A stretch of 64,000 nt of DNA, from NCBI RefSeq assembly GCF_000147695.2, contig NC_015958.1, positions 412,501 to 476,500 on the forward strand. Reading direction: 5' to 3'. The translations under genes were made by a program, and so were the position numbers. The DNA comes from Thermoanaerobacter wiegelii Rt8.B1 (lineage in GTDB: Bacteria > Bacillota > Thermoanaerobacteria > Thermoanaerobacterales > Thermoanaerobacteraceae). Shown piece after piece: positions 52,967-60,577 of this stretch (the first letter of the stretch is position 1; every line of letters begins with the position of its first letter). The notes under the pieces were generated by a model. It was not told the origin of the DNA. It saw only the letters and a list, made by a program, of their open reading frames with translations, and did no database searches.

Positions 52967-53904
52967 TGGAAGTGGTATTAGCCTACTTATTAGATTTGTT
53001 GATAGGAGACCCTGAAGGATATCCTCATCCTGTAAGAATTATAGGGAAAGTGGTATCGCATTTAGAGAGTATACTTAGAAAATATGCTAAAAGTGACAGA
53101 ACTTTAAAAATAGCAGGTTTTATGCTGTGTTGATTTACAGTAACTTTGGCATTTGCAGCAACATATGAGCTACTTTATATTGCAGGACTTATACACCCAT
53201 ATTTAAAGTACGCTTTCGACGTTTTAATTATATATACCTGTCTTGCTACAAAAGACCTTGGTAAAGCTGCAGGAAAAGTATACGAAGCCTTGATAAAAGG
53301 AGACATCACTGATGCAAGGAAAAGGCTGTCTTACATAGTCAGTAGGGATACAGATAAACTTGATGTTGAGAATATCTCCAGAGGAGCGATAGAAACAGTT
53401 GCAGAAAATATATCAGACGGCATAATAGCTCCTATGTTTTACGCGTTTATAGGGGGTGCGCCGTTGGCTGTCTTTTATAAAGCGGCAAGTACTCTTGATT
53501 CCATGGTAGGTTATAAAAATGAAAAATACTTTGATTTAGGATTTGCTTCTGCAAAACTTGACGACATATTAAATTTTATCCCTGCGCGCATAACAGGTTT
53601 TCTAATTGTTGTAGCTGCTTTTCTATTAGGCTATGATTATAAAAACAGTTGGAGGATTTTTTTAAGAGATAGGTTGAAACATCAAAGTCCAAACAGCGCC
53701 CACGGAGAAGCAGCAGTTGCCGGTGCTTTAAATATACAACTGGGAGGGCTTAATTATTATTTTGGAAAGCCTGAAATTAAACCAACTCTTGGGGATGGAA
53801 AAGAAAAAATTACCCCCCAACATATAAAAGACAGCATCAAAATAATGTACATGACTTCATTTTTGGGGCTTGTAGTATTTTATATAGGGAGGAGATTGAT
53901 GTGA
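52966..53904 (+). pseudogene. cbiB: cbiB (adenosylcobinamide-phosphate synthase) interrupted by an in-frame TGA
   Basis: Reads as a full-length CbiB (312 codons): LLIGDPEGYPHPVRIIGKVV at the start, CLATKDLGKAAGKVYEAL, then NISDGIIAPMFYAFIGGAPL and HQSPNSAHGEAAVAGALNIQLGG. Codon 56 is TGA (53131-53133) within GFMLC-stop-FTVTLAF; the rest of the frame is open. A Trp codon (TGG) one base away would restore a plausible hydrophobic helix, so this looks like a recent point change or a sequencing error. CbiB joins aminopropanol phosphate to cobyric acid. If real, this step is lost. Confidence 0.88.
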
Positions 53905-54386
53905 AAGAAAAAGCAAATGCATTAAAAAATGTTAAAACTCTTACTCTTGTTGCTATGCTTATAGCCTTAAGTGCAGTAGGTGCTCTCATAAAAGTTTTTA
54001 ACACAGTTGCTTTCGATTCAATGCCAGGATACTTTGCCGCATTATACCTTGGAGGTTGGTATGGAGCCCTTGTGATAAGTTTAGGGCATATGCTTACAGC
54101 AATTACTTCTGGATTTCCTTTAGGGCTTACAAATCACATATACATAGCAGTGCAAATGGCATTATATGCCTATTTGTTTAAATTTTTTTATCGAAAATTT
54201 AACATCTATATTGCAGTAATCGCTGCTACGATATTAAATGGTCCTGTTGCAACCCTTTTGTTTGTGCCCATATTCGGATGGGGATTTTTTGCGGCATGGG
54301 TACTTCCCCTAACAATTGCGTCATTTGCAAATGTATTTCTTGCAGCATTGGTTTACAAAGCGATACCTAAAAGGAGTAGAGAATAA
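53901..54386 (+). CDS. cblT: ECF-type S component, alpha-ribazole transporter CblT
   Basis: 161 residues, GTG overlapping the cbiB stop by 4 bases, with GGGAGGAG ahead. Five or six hydrophobic helices; an N-terminal ALKNVKTLTLVAMLIALSAVGALIKV typical of ECF S components, and YLGGWYGALVISLGHMLTAITSGFPLGL. It is directly followed by a kinase of the CblS type, the arrangement described for alpha-ribazole salvage in Listeria and Geobacillus. The gene name rests on that pairing and on the cobalamin context. Confidence 0.8.
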   Translation: MKEKANALKNVKTLTLVAMLIALSAVGALIKVFNTVAFDSMPGYFAALYLGGWYGALVISLGHMLTAITSGFPLGLTNHIYIAVQMALYAYLFKFFYRKFNIYIAVIAATILNGPVATLLFVPIFGWGFFAAWVLPLTIASFANVFLAALVYKAIPKRSRE

Positions 54387-54389
54387 AAA

Positions 54390-55121
54390 GTGATTGAGAG
54401 ATACAGAGATTTAGTGATAATTTATGAAAATGATGTGGCATATGTGATATCTTGTGACAGCCTCGGAGCAATAGGGAATAAAGAGCATGATGTGTTAAAA
54501 GTTGATGAAGAGATTGTAGGAAGGACTACTGTAAAAGTGGCTCTTTCGGAAGTACTATGTGTAGGGGCAAAACCCTTAGTCATATCAGATACTTTATCCG
54601 TTGAAATGAATCCAACAGGGCAAAAAATTTTAAGAGGCATAAAAAGCGAGCTTGAAGAGAACGGACTTTCAGACGTAGTTTTTACAGGAAGTACTGAAGA
54701 AAATTTTCCCACATCTATTACAGGTATAGGAATCACTGTAATAGCAAAAGCAAATATTGGAGACTTAAAAATAAAAAAAGTCAAAACAGGTATGCATGTT
54801 TCTATTTTAGGTTATCCACGTGTAGGAAGTGAAGTTTTAAGCTCAAACGATGTGCTTACATTGAAAGACTACGTAAAAATTTCCAACTCAAAAGAAATAG
54901 TGGAAGCAATACCTGTGGGTTCAAAAGGGATAAAATATGAAATTGGCATATTAGAGAAGATATCAGGATTAAAGGTGGAGGCGAATTTTCCACAACATCT
55001 TGATGTATTAAAATCAGGGGGGCCTTCTACCTGCTGCCTTGTAGTCCACAGTGAGGAAGATACAGCCTCTATTAAAGGACTGACAGATAAACCCTTAACA
55101 TATGTCGGAGTGCTGATTTAG
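54390..55121 (+). CDS. cblS: Alpha-ribazole kinase CblS (AIR-synthase/PurM-like fold)
   Basis: 243 residues, GTG start. It shows a PurM/ThiL-like pattern with an N-terminal ATP-binding half (VISCDSLGAIGNKEHDVLKV, RTTVKVALSEVLCVGAKPLV) and a glycine-rich C-terminal half (SGGPSTCCLVV). Its place between an S component and cobD matches CblS, which phosphorylates alpha-ribazole so that CobS can join it to GDP-cobinamide. Generic annotations would call it AIR synthase-related. Function is by context and family resemblance. Confidence 0.8.
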   Translation: MIERYRDLVIIYENDVAYVISCDSLGAIGNKEHDVLKVDEEIVGRTTVKVALSEVLCVGAKPLVISDTLSVEMNPTGQKILRGIKSELEENGLSDVVFTGSTEENFPTSITGIGITVIAKANIGDLKIKKVKTGMHVSILGYPRVGSEVLSSNDVLTLKDYVKISNSKEIVEAIPVGSKGIKYEIGILEKISGLKVEANFPQHLDVLKSGGPSTCCLVVHSEEDTASIKGLTDKPLTYVGVLI

Positions 55122-55144
55122 CGTAAATGAAAGAAGGTGTTTCA

Positions 55145-56230
55145 ATGAAGCCTTATGAGCATGGCGGAAATGTTTATGACTATGAAGGAGAAATAATTGA
55201 TTTTAGTTCAAATATAAATCCTCTTGGGGTGCCGGAATGTGTTTTTAATATTATCAACAATGTTGATTTAACGAAATATCCGGATATAAAATATCGAAAA
55301 CTAAAAGAGGCTATTTCACAGTATGTGGGGTATTCACAAGAAAATATAATTGTTGGGAATGGCGCGACAGAGCTCATACATCTTTTTGTGAGAGCATTTA
55401 AGGTGAAAAGACCCCTCATTCCATCTCCTGCTTTTTTGGAATATGAAAGGGCAGTCCACATAAACGGTGGTCAACCGATATATTTCAGGCTGGAAGAAGA
55501 CTATGGGTTTAAAGTAAATCTCGCAAAGCTTATTTCACAAATGGAAGAGGCGGATTCTTTAATCATTGGGAATCCTAACAATCCTACAGGACAAGCCATA
55601 ATTAGAGAGGAAATAGGAATTTTATTAAAAAAAGCGGAGATTTTGAATATACCTGTCATGATAGATGAAGCTTTTATTGAATTTATGAAAGACTATAAAA
55701 ATTATGAAGCCTTACCTCTTGCAAAAAAGCATGATAAATTGTTTATTGTAAGAGCTGTCACAAAATTTTTTGGCATGCCAGGGCTGAGATTGGGGTACGG
55801 GATTGGAAGTCCTTCTTTGATACAAAAGTTAGAAGAATACAAAGAACCTTGGACAGTAAATGCTCTTGCAGATGCTGTGGGGAGAGAAATATTTAAAGAT
55901 GAAGCTTATATAGAAAAAACAAGGGAATATGTAAATAAAGAAATAGAGTATATGCTTTATGTTTTAAGAAAAATTGATTATTTAGTTGCTTTTGATACAA
56001 AAGTAAATTTTATATTGTTAAAGTTAAGAACAGGAAGGGTAAATGACCTTAAACAAATACTTTTGAAAAAAGGAATTCTCATAAGAGATGCTTCTAATTT
56101 TAGGTATCTTGATAAAAGCTTTTTTAGAGTTGCTATAAAAAGACATGAAGACAATGAAAAATTGATACAGGCTTTGAAAGAAATAGATATAAAATATTTA
56201 GTAGAAGATAAAGAAAGGGTTGTAATATAA
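55145..56230 (+). CDS. cobD: Threonine-phosphate decarboxylase CobD
   Basis: 361 residues; ATG 55145 with GAAGGTG five bases ahead. PLP aminotransferase fold: YEHGGNVYDYEGEIIDFSSNINPLG at the N terminus, NPNNPTGQAI near 153, and the PLP lysine in VRAVTKFFGMPGLRLGYG near 210. HisC paralogues look similar, but the N-terminal HGGN motif and context identify CobD. It makes aminopropanol phosphate, the substrate of CbiB. It overlaps cobU by one base. Confidence 0.92.
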   Translation: MKPYEHGGNVYDYEGEIIDFSSNINPLGVPECVFNIINNVDLTKYPDIKYRKLKEAISQYVGYSQENIIVGNGATELIHLFVRAFKVKRPLIPSPAFLEYERAVHINGGQPIYFRLEEDYGFKVNLAKLISQMEEADSLIIGNPNNPTGQAIIREEIGILLKKAEILNIPVMIDEAFIEFMKDYKNYEALPLAKKHDKLFIVRAVTKFFGMPGLRLGYGIGSPSLIQKLEEYKEPWTVNALADAVGREIFKDEAYIEKTREYVNKEIEYMLYVLRKIDYLVAFDTKVNFILLKLRTGRVNDLKQILLKKGILIRDASNFRYLDKSFFRVAIKRHEDNEKLIQALKEIDIKYLVEDKERVVI

Positions 56231-56784
56231 TGAGCCTTGTTATGATCACAGGTGGTGCAAGGTCTGGCAAAAGTGAATTTGCTGAAAAATTGGCTTTAGA
56301 AAAAGGAGGAAACAGTGTCCTTTATATAGCTACTTCTATTCCTTTTGACGAAGAAATGAAGGAAAGAGTCAAAAGGCATAAAGAGAGAAGATCTTCTGCT
56401 TGGCAGACGAAAGAGGTCTATAAAAATCTATACAGTGTAATTGCAGAAAGCAGTGCGAAAGTCGCATTGATTGACTGCCTTACAGTTATGATTACAAACC
56501 TATTAATGGAAGTTGACTTAACATGGGAGAACGCAGGAATGGAGGAGATTGATAATATAGAAAATCAGATTGCTGATGAAGTGGATGAAATATTGACTGC
56601 TAAGAAAGATTTTAAGGGGGATATAATTCTTGTGACAAATGAAGTGGGAATGGGATTAGTGCCCGAATACAAACTGGGCAGGATATTTAGAGATATAGCA
56701 GGCAGGATGAATAAAAAAGTGGCAGATGCTGCAGATGAAGTTTATTTAATGGTTTCAGGAATACCTCTTAAAATAAAGGGATAA
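56230..56784 (+). CDS. cobU: Adenosylcobinamide kinase / adenosylcobinamide-phosphate guanylyltransferase
   Basis: 184 residues, usual CobU length. ATG overlapping the cobD stop. P-loop ITGGARSGKSEFAEKLA, then the guanylylated histidine region RVKRHKERRSSAWQT, and VTNEVGMGLVPEYKLGR near 137. It phosphorylates cobinamide and attaches GMP, which serves both de novo synthesis and salvage of imported cobinamide. The gene is intact. Confidence 0.95.
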   Translation: MSLVMITGGARSGKSEFAEKLALEKGGNSVLYIATSIPFDEEMKERVKRHKERRSSAWQTKEVYKNLYSVIAESSAKVALIDCLTVMITNLLMEVDLTWENAGMEEIDNIENQIADEVDEILTAKKDFKGDIILVTNEVGMGLVPEYKLGRIFRDIAGRMNKKVADAADEVYLMVSGIPLKIKG

Positions 56785-56806
56785 TTGAAAGGGATGCAAC
56801 ATTTTT

Positions 56807-57559
56807 ATGGAAGAAATTAAAAGATTGGTACTTGCGATGCAATTTATGACACGCCTTCCCATACCAATAGAAATTGATGTTGAAAAAAGAGAGTTTTATA
56901 GAATAGCATCTTATTTTCCGATAGTCGGAATTGTTATAGGAGGTATCCTTTCACTCTTGTATATTGCTTTAAAGGATTTCTTTTCCCGGGAAATTGTAAT
57001 GACTTTTATTGTAGCTTTTTCTTATATTTTAACAGGAGCAATGCATATTGACGGGCTTGCAGATACTTTTGATGGCCTTTTTAGCAATAAGGATAAAAGT
57101 AAAATGCTGGAGATAATGAGAGACTCGAGACTTGGCACTAATGGAGTCTTAGCTGCAATTTTTATAGTTGTTTTAAAAATATTATTTCTCACCAATATAC
57201 ACGAAAATATTACTTTAACAGCACTTTTAATTACCCCAATTATTGGGAGATTGTCAATTGTGTTTTCTATGATGATAAGTAAATCTGCAAGAGGTGGAGA
57301 AGGCCTTGGAGGACTCATGCTGGGTAAAGTAGGGATAAGGGAATTTGCAATTGCTTTTGTTATTTCAATTGCTACAAGCTATTTTATACTGCCTTTAGCG
57401 GTTTTTGTAAAAATACTTACTATATCGCTTTTTGTTACTTATATTGTATCAAAATATATTTCGCTGAGAATAGGTGGTATGACTGGGGATACTTTAGGTG
57501 CAGTAAATGAATTGGCAGAGCTTACTGCACTCATTTGCTTTGTAAGTGTGTCATTATAA
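56807..57559 (+). CDS. cobS: Adenosylcobinamide-GDP ribazoletransferase (cobalamin synthase)
   Basis: 250 residues with several hydrophobic helices. Diagnostic segments: LAMQFMTRLPIPI at the N terminus, TGAMHIDGLADTFDGLFS near 80 with the metal-binding acidic residues, DSRLGTNGVLA near 102, and GGMTGDTLGAVNELAEL near 222. It joins alpha-ribazole (or its phosphate) to adenosyl-GDP-cobinamide in the membrane. It is 22 bases after cobU, with a rather distant AAAGGGA site. Confidence 0.94.
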   Translation: MEEIKRLVLAMQFMTRLPIPIEIDVEKREFYRIASYFPIVGIVIGGILSLLYIALKDFFSREIVMTFIVAFSYILTGAMHIDGLADTFDGLFSNKDKSKMLEIMRDSRLGTNGVLAAIFIVVLKILFLTNIHENITLTALLITPIIGRLSIVFSMMISKSARGGEGLGGLMLGKVGIREFAIAFVISIATSYFILPLAVFVKILTISLFVTYIVSKYISLRIGGMTGDTLGAVNELAELTALICFVSVSL

Positions 57560-57575
57560 AAAAGGAGAGATTTTT

Positions 57576-57908
57576 ATGGGAAAAGGATTATTAATAATAG
57601 CACATGGAAGTCGTGTTGAAGAGACTAAAGATATAGTTACTAAGGTTGTAGAAAAAATAAAGAGCCTAAAAAATACCAAAGATGTAAAGGCAGGTTTTAT
57701 GGAATTTAACGAGCCTGATATATCTACTTCCATAAGAGAATTTGTCGAAGAAGGAATTTACGATATCATAGCAGTTCCTATGTTTTTATTTGAAGGAAAC
57801 CATGTGTTACATGATATACCTGAGGTTTTTGGAAAAGAAAAAGAAAAATATCCGGGTTTAAAGATAAAAGTTTGCAAAGTCTATAGGGTATGATGACAGG
57901 ATCGTAGG
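57576..57908 (+). pseudogene. cbiX: cbiX-type cobalt/sirohydrochlorin chelatase, frameshifted and truncated
   Basis: ATG 57576 behind AAAGGAGAG. The frame reads GLLIIAHGSRVEETKDIVTK with the metal-binding histidine, then AVPMFLFEGNHVLHDIPEVF with two more. Near 57879 the frame is off by one: the expected IGYDDRIV continues in another frame, while the original stops at 57893. Directly after that motif (about 57908) the sequence changes into the middle of cbiL. About 105 residues of the usual 115-130 are present in one frame, so some activity is conceivable, but the gene end is clearly altered. CbiX inserts cobalt into sirohydrochlorin. Confidence 0.8.
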
Positions 57909-58481
57909 CCCACAAGCAAAGGAGAAGGAAGTATTGCTTATGAGATTGCAAAGCCTTATATAAAAGGCGATGTAGTATTTATGGAATTTCCCATGACCTA
58001 CTCAAAAGAAGACCTCAAAACAAAGTGGGAAGAAAATGTTAAAAAAATCAAAGAGTTGCTTGATGAGGGGAAAGACGTAGCTTTTATAACAATAGGAGAC
58101 CCTATGATTTACAGCACCTACATATACATTTTAAAAGGAATTGAGGATTACGAAGTAGAGACGATTCCTGGAATTACCCCTATAGTGCAGCCGCCTCAAG
58201 GTTAAATATCCCAATTGCGGAGGGAAACGAGACTTTTGCAGTGATTTCATCAGGAGATGTGGGAAATTTCAAAAGCTCTTGATATGTTTGATAACGTGGC
58301 ATTAATGAAAATTTCGAGAAGATACGAGGAAATAGTAAATCTTCTAAAAGAAAAAAGCTTCAAGGGGTACCTTGTGATAAAGTGCGGCCATAAAGAGGAA
58401 AAAATATCCTACGACCTTGATAGATATATAGGGAAAAAGATAGACTATTTGTCACTCATTATTGCAAAGAAGGTGAAGTAG
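57909..58481 (+). pseudogene. cbiL: cbiL (cobalt-factor II C20-methyltransferase), headless and frameshifted
   Basis: It starts abruptly with PTSKGEGSIAYEIAKPYIKG, which in CbiL lies about 35 residues into the protein; the N-terminal GIGVGPGDPELLT-type SAM motif is absent. It continues through FITIGDPMIYSTYIYIL and IPGITPIV, shifts frame near 58189 (AASRLNIPIAEGNETFAVISS in a second frame) and shifts back near 58250 (EISKALDMFDNVALMKISRRYEEI). The two shifts cancel. Without the N terminus it cannot be a working methyltransferase. The missing stretch before it is where cbiC, cbiD, cbiE and cbiT would often lie. Confidence 0.85.
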
Positions 58482-58483
58482 CT

Positions 58484-59239
58484 GTGGTTTATTTTATTGG
58501 TGCAGGACCAGGAGACCCTGAACTTATAACATTAAAGGGGATGAAAATAATACAGGCTTGTGATGTCATCATATACGCAGGGTCGCTTGTCAATAAAGAG
58601 ATATTGAAATACGCAAAACCAGAGGCTGAAATTTACGATAGCGCTTTAATGAATCTTGATGAAATAATTGAGCTTATGGTAAAATCTTATAATGAGGGGA
58701 AAGATGTAGCGAGAATACACACAGGAGACCCTGCTATTTACGGTGCCATACATGAACAGATTAGAAGGCTGGAAGAAGAAAATATAGATTATGAAGTAAT
58801 TCCCGGTGTTAGTTCTTTTTTGGCAGCAGCGGCAGTTTTGAAAAAAGAGCTGACGATTCCTGAAATAACCCAGACGGTTATTATAACATGAATAGGCGGA
58901 AGGACAAAAGTACCTCCAAAAGAAGACTTAAAAGATTTATCCCGCCACAAAGCTACAATGGCGATATTTTTAAGTGTGCAGGACATTGACAAAGTTGTTT
59001 TAGAGTTGAAAGAGGGTTATGAAGAGACTACACCTGTATCAGTTGTGTACAAAGCTACTTGGGAATACCAAGTGATTGTTACAGGTACTCTCAATGACAT
59101 TTCACAAAAGGTCAAATCAAAGGGAATAAATAAAACAGCCATGATACTTGTAGGAGATTTTTTAAAAGATGTAACGTCTTATTCAAAGCTTTATGATAAG
59201 GAATTTTCTCATAGCTTCAGAAAGAAGGAAGATTTATGA
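58484..59239 (+). pseudogene. cbiF: cbiF (cobalt-precorrin-4 C11-methyltransferase) interrupted by an in-frame TGA
   Basis: GTG 58484 just after the cbiL stop. FIGAGPGDPELITLKGMKII and ARIHTGDPAIYGAIHEQI are the SAM-dependent methyltransferase motifs. Codon 136 is TGA (58889-58891) in TQTVIIT-stop-IGGRTKVPP, where family members have Arg; a C-to-T change of CGA would explain it. The frame then stays open to 59239 ([33 protein letters not shown]), giving 251 codons, the normal length. As in cbiB, a single base decides whether it works. Confidence 0.88.
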
Positions 59240-59930
59240 GAATAGCGATAATCGCTCTTACAAAAAACGCATCAAAGTTGGCGAATGAGATTGGCCAAAA
59301 ATTAAAAGGGGATGTGTATGTAAAAGAAAAATACACAATCCCTGAAGGCTACGCAATAGAAGGAGATTTTATAGACTTTGTCCATAAAATATTCAGAAAA
59401 TATCAAGGGTTGGTCTTTGTAATGGCTACAGGGATTGTGGTAAGGGCAATTGCAGGGGTTGTGAAGGATAAATTTACTGACCCTGCTGTTGTGGTAGTAG
59501 ACGAAAAGGGAAGTTTGCCATAAGCCTTTTGTCCGGACATGTGGGAGGTGCAAACAGACTTGCCCTCAAAGTGGATTCTATAATTGGAGCGCAGCCTGTC
59601 ATAACAACTGCAACAGATGTAGAGGGAGTCATATCCCTTGACGTTATTGCTAAGGACTACGGGTACCAAATTGAAAATAAAGAAGATTTAAAAAAGGTTA
59701 GCGCCGCCTTTGTAAATGGAGAAAATGTACGTTTTATCCTTGATGAAGATGTAGAGAAAATACCTTTGCTAAAAGATTATGTAAAAAACGAAGATGACCG
59801 TCAAGTTGACGCTTTTGTTTACATAACTGACAAAGAAATAAAAAAACCGTTAGAAAAACCTTATGTCATATTAAGGCCTAAAAATATAGTTATTGGTTTA
59901 GGCTGCAAAAAAGGAATAGCTTCTGAGAAT
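59236..59930 (+). pseudogene. cbiG: cbiG (cobalt-precorrin-5A hydrolase), frameshifted and C-terminally truncated
   Basis: ATG overlaps the cbiF stop. The first frame (GLVFVMATGIVVRAIAGVVK, FTDPAVVVVDEKGS) ends at 59523; a one-base loss in the T run at 59514-59516 would explain why the next motif ISLLSGHVGGANRLALKV continues in another frame. The second part runs to VIGLGCKKGI, which begins the C-terminal CbiG_C domain. Soon after (about 59915-59935) the sequence turns into cbiJ. Roughly the last 100 residues of CbiG are missing. Confidence 0.82.
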
Positions 59931-60577
59931 TTGTTCCTCTTAGTGGGGGAATTAAAGTTCACAAAGGGGCGCTGGATGAACTAAGCCTCATTGATTTTAT
60001 TTATAAAAACTATATAGATGTTGTAGTTGATGCGACTCATCCTTTTGCAAAAGATGTAAGCATAAATGCTATAAATGCCTGTAACAAAACTGGTATCAAG
60101 CATATAAGGTATGAAAGAGAAAGTCTATATTACTACAAAGCGATTGTAGTTAAAAGTTTTGAAGAGGCAGCAGAAGAATGTAAGAAATACGATAGTATTT
60201 TTTTGTCAATAGGTAGCAAAAACCTTGAAAAATTCAAATTCCTTTGGGAAGCAGGGAAAAAGGTGACAGTGAGAGTGCTTCCTTCAAGTAGCGCCATAAA
60301 AAAGTGTGAAGATTTAGGATTAAAACCCAAAGATATAATAGCGATGGAGGGCCCTTTTACCAAAGAGCTTAATTATCAAATGTTTAAAGAAAGAAATGCG
60401 GAAGTGGTTGTGACAAAAGACAGTGGCATTGTGGGAGGAGTATTAGAAAAATTTGAAGCTGCTAAAATGCTAGGTATTCCTGTGATTTTAATAAAAAGGC
60501 CTGATATAAATTATCCTATTGTAGTAACAGATGTTGATAGTCTCATAAATGAGGTGACAAAAAGTGGACATAAATAA
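59931..60577 (+). pseudogene. cbiJ: cbiJ (cobalt-precorrin-6A reductase), N-terminally truncated
   Basis: Open frame without a start, reading GGIKVHKGALDELSLIDFIY, then DVVVDATHPFAKDVSINAI with the conserved ATHPFA motif, IKHIRYERES, FLSIGSKNLEKF, VRVLPSS and MEGPFTKELNYQMF, to a normal C terminus at 60577. The N-terminal NAD(P)-binding glycine-rich part (about 35-45 residues) is missing where it meets cbiG. cbiH, which usually lies between cbiG and cbiJ, is absent. The stop overlaps the hemA start. Confidence 0.82.

Noticed and set aside
53131-58891. TGA read as tryptophan or selenocysteine, which would explain the stops in cbiB and cbiF
   Set aside because: All other genes in the window use TGG for Trp and many use TGA as a true stop. 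CbiB and CbiF are not selenoprotein families, and no selenocysteine insertion hairpin was evident after either TGA.
57576-60577. Programmed frameshifting as the reason for split cbi genes
   Set aside because: No slippery heptamer with a downstream structure was seen at the shift points, several different genes are affected, and whole gene segments are missing, which recoding cannot explain.
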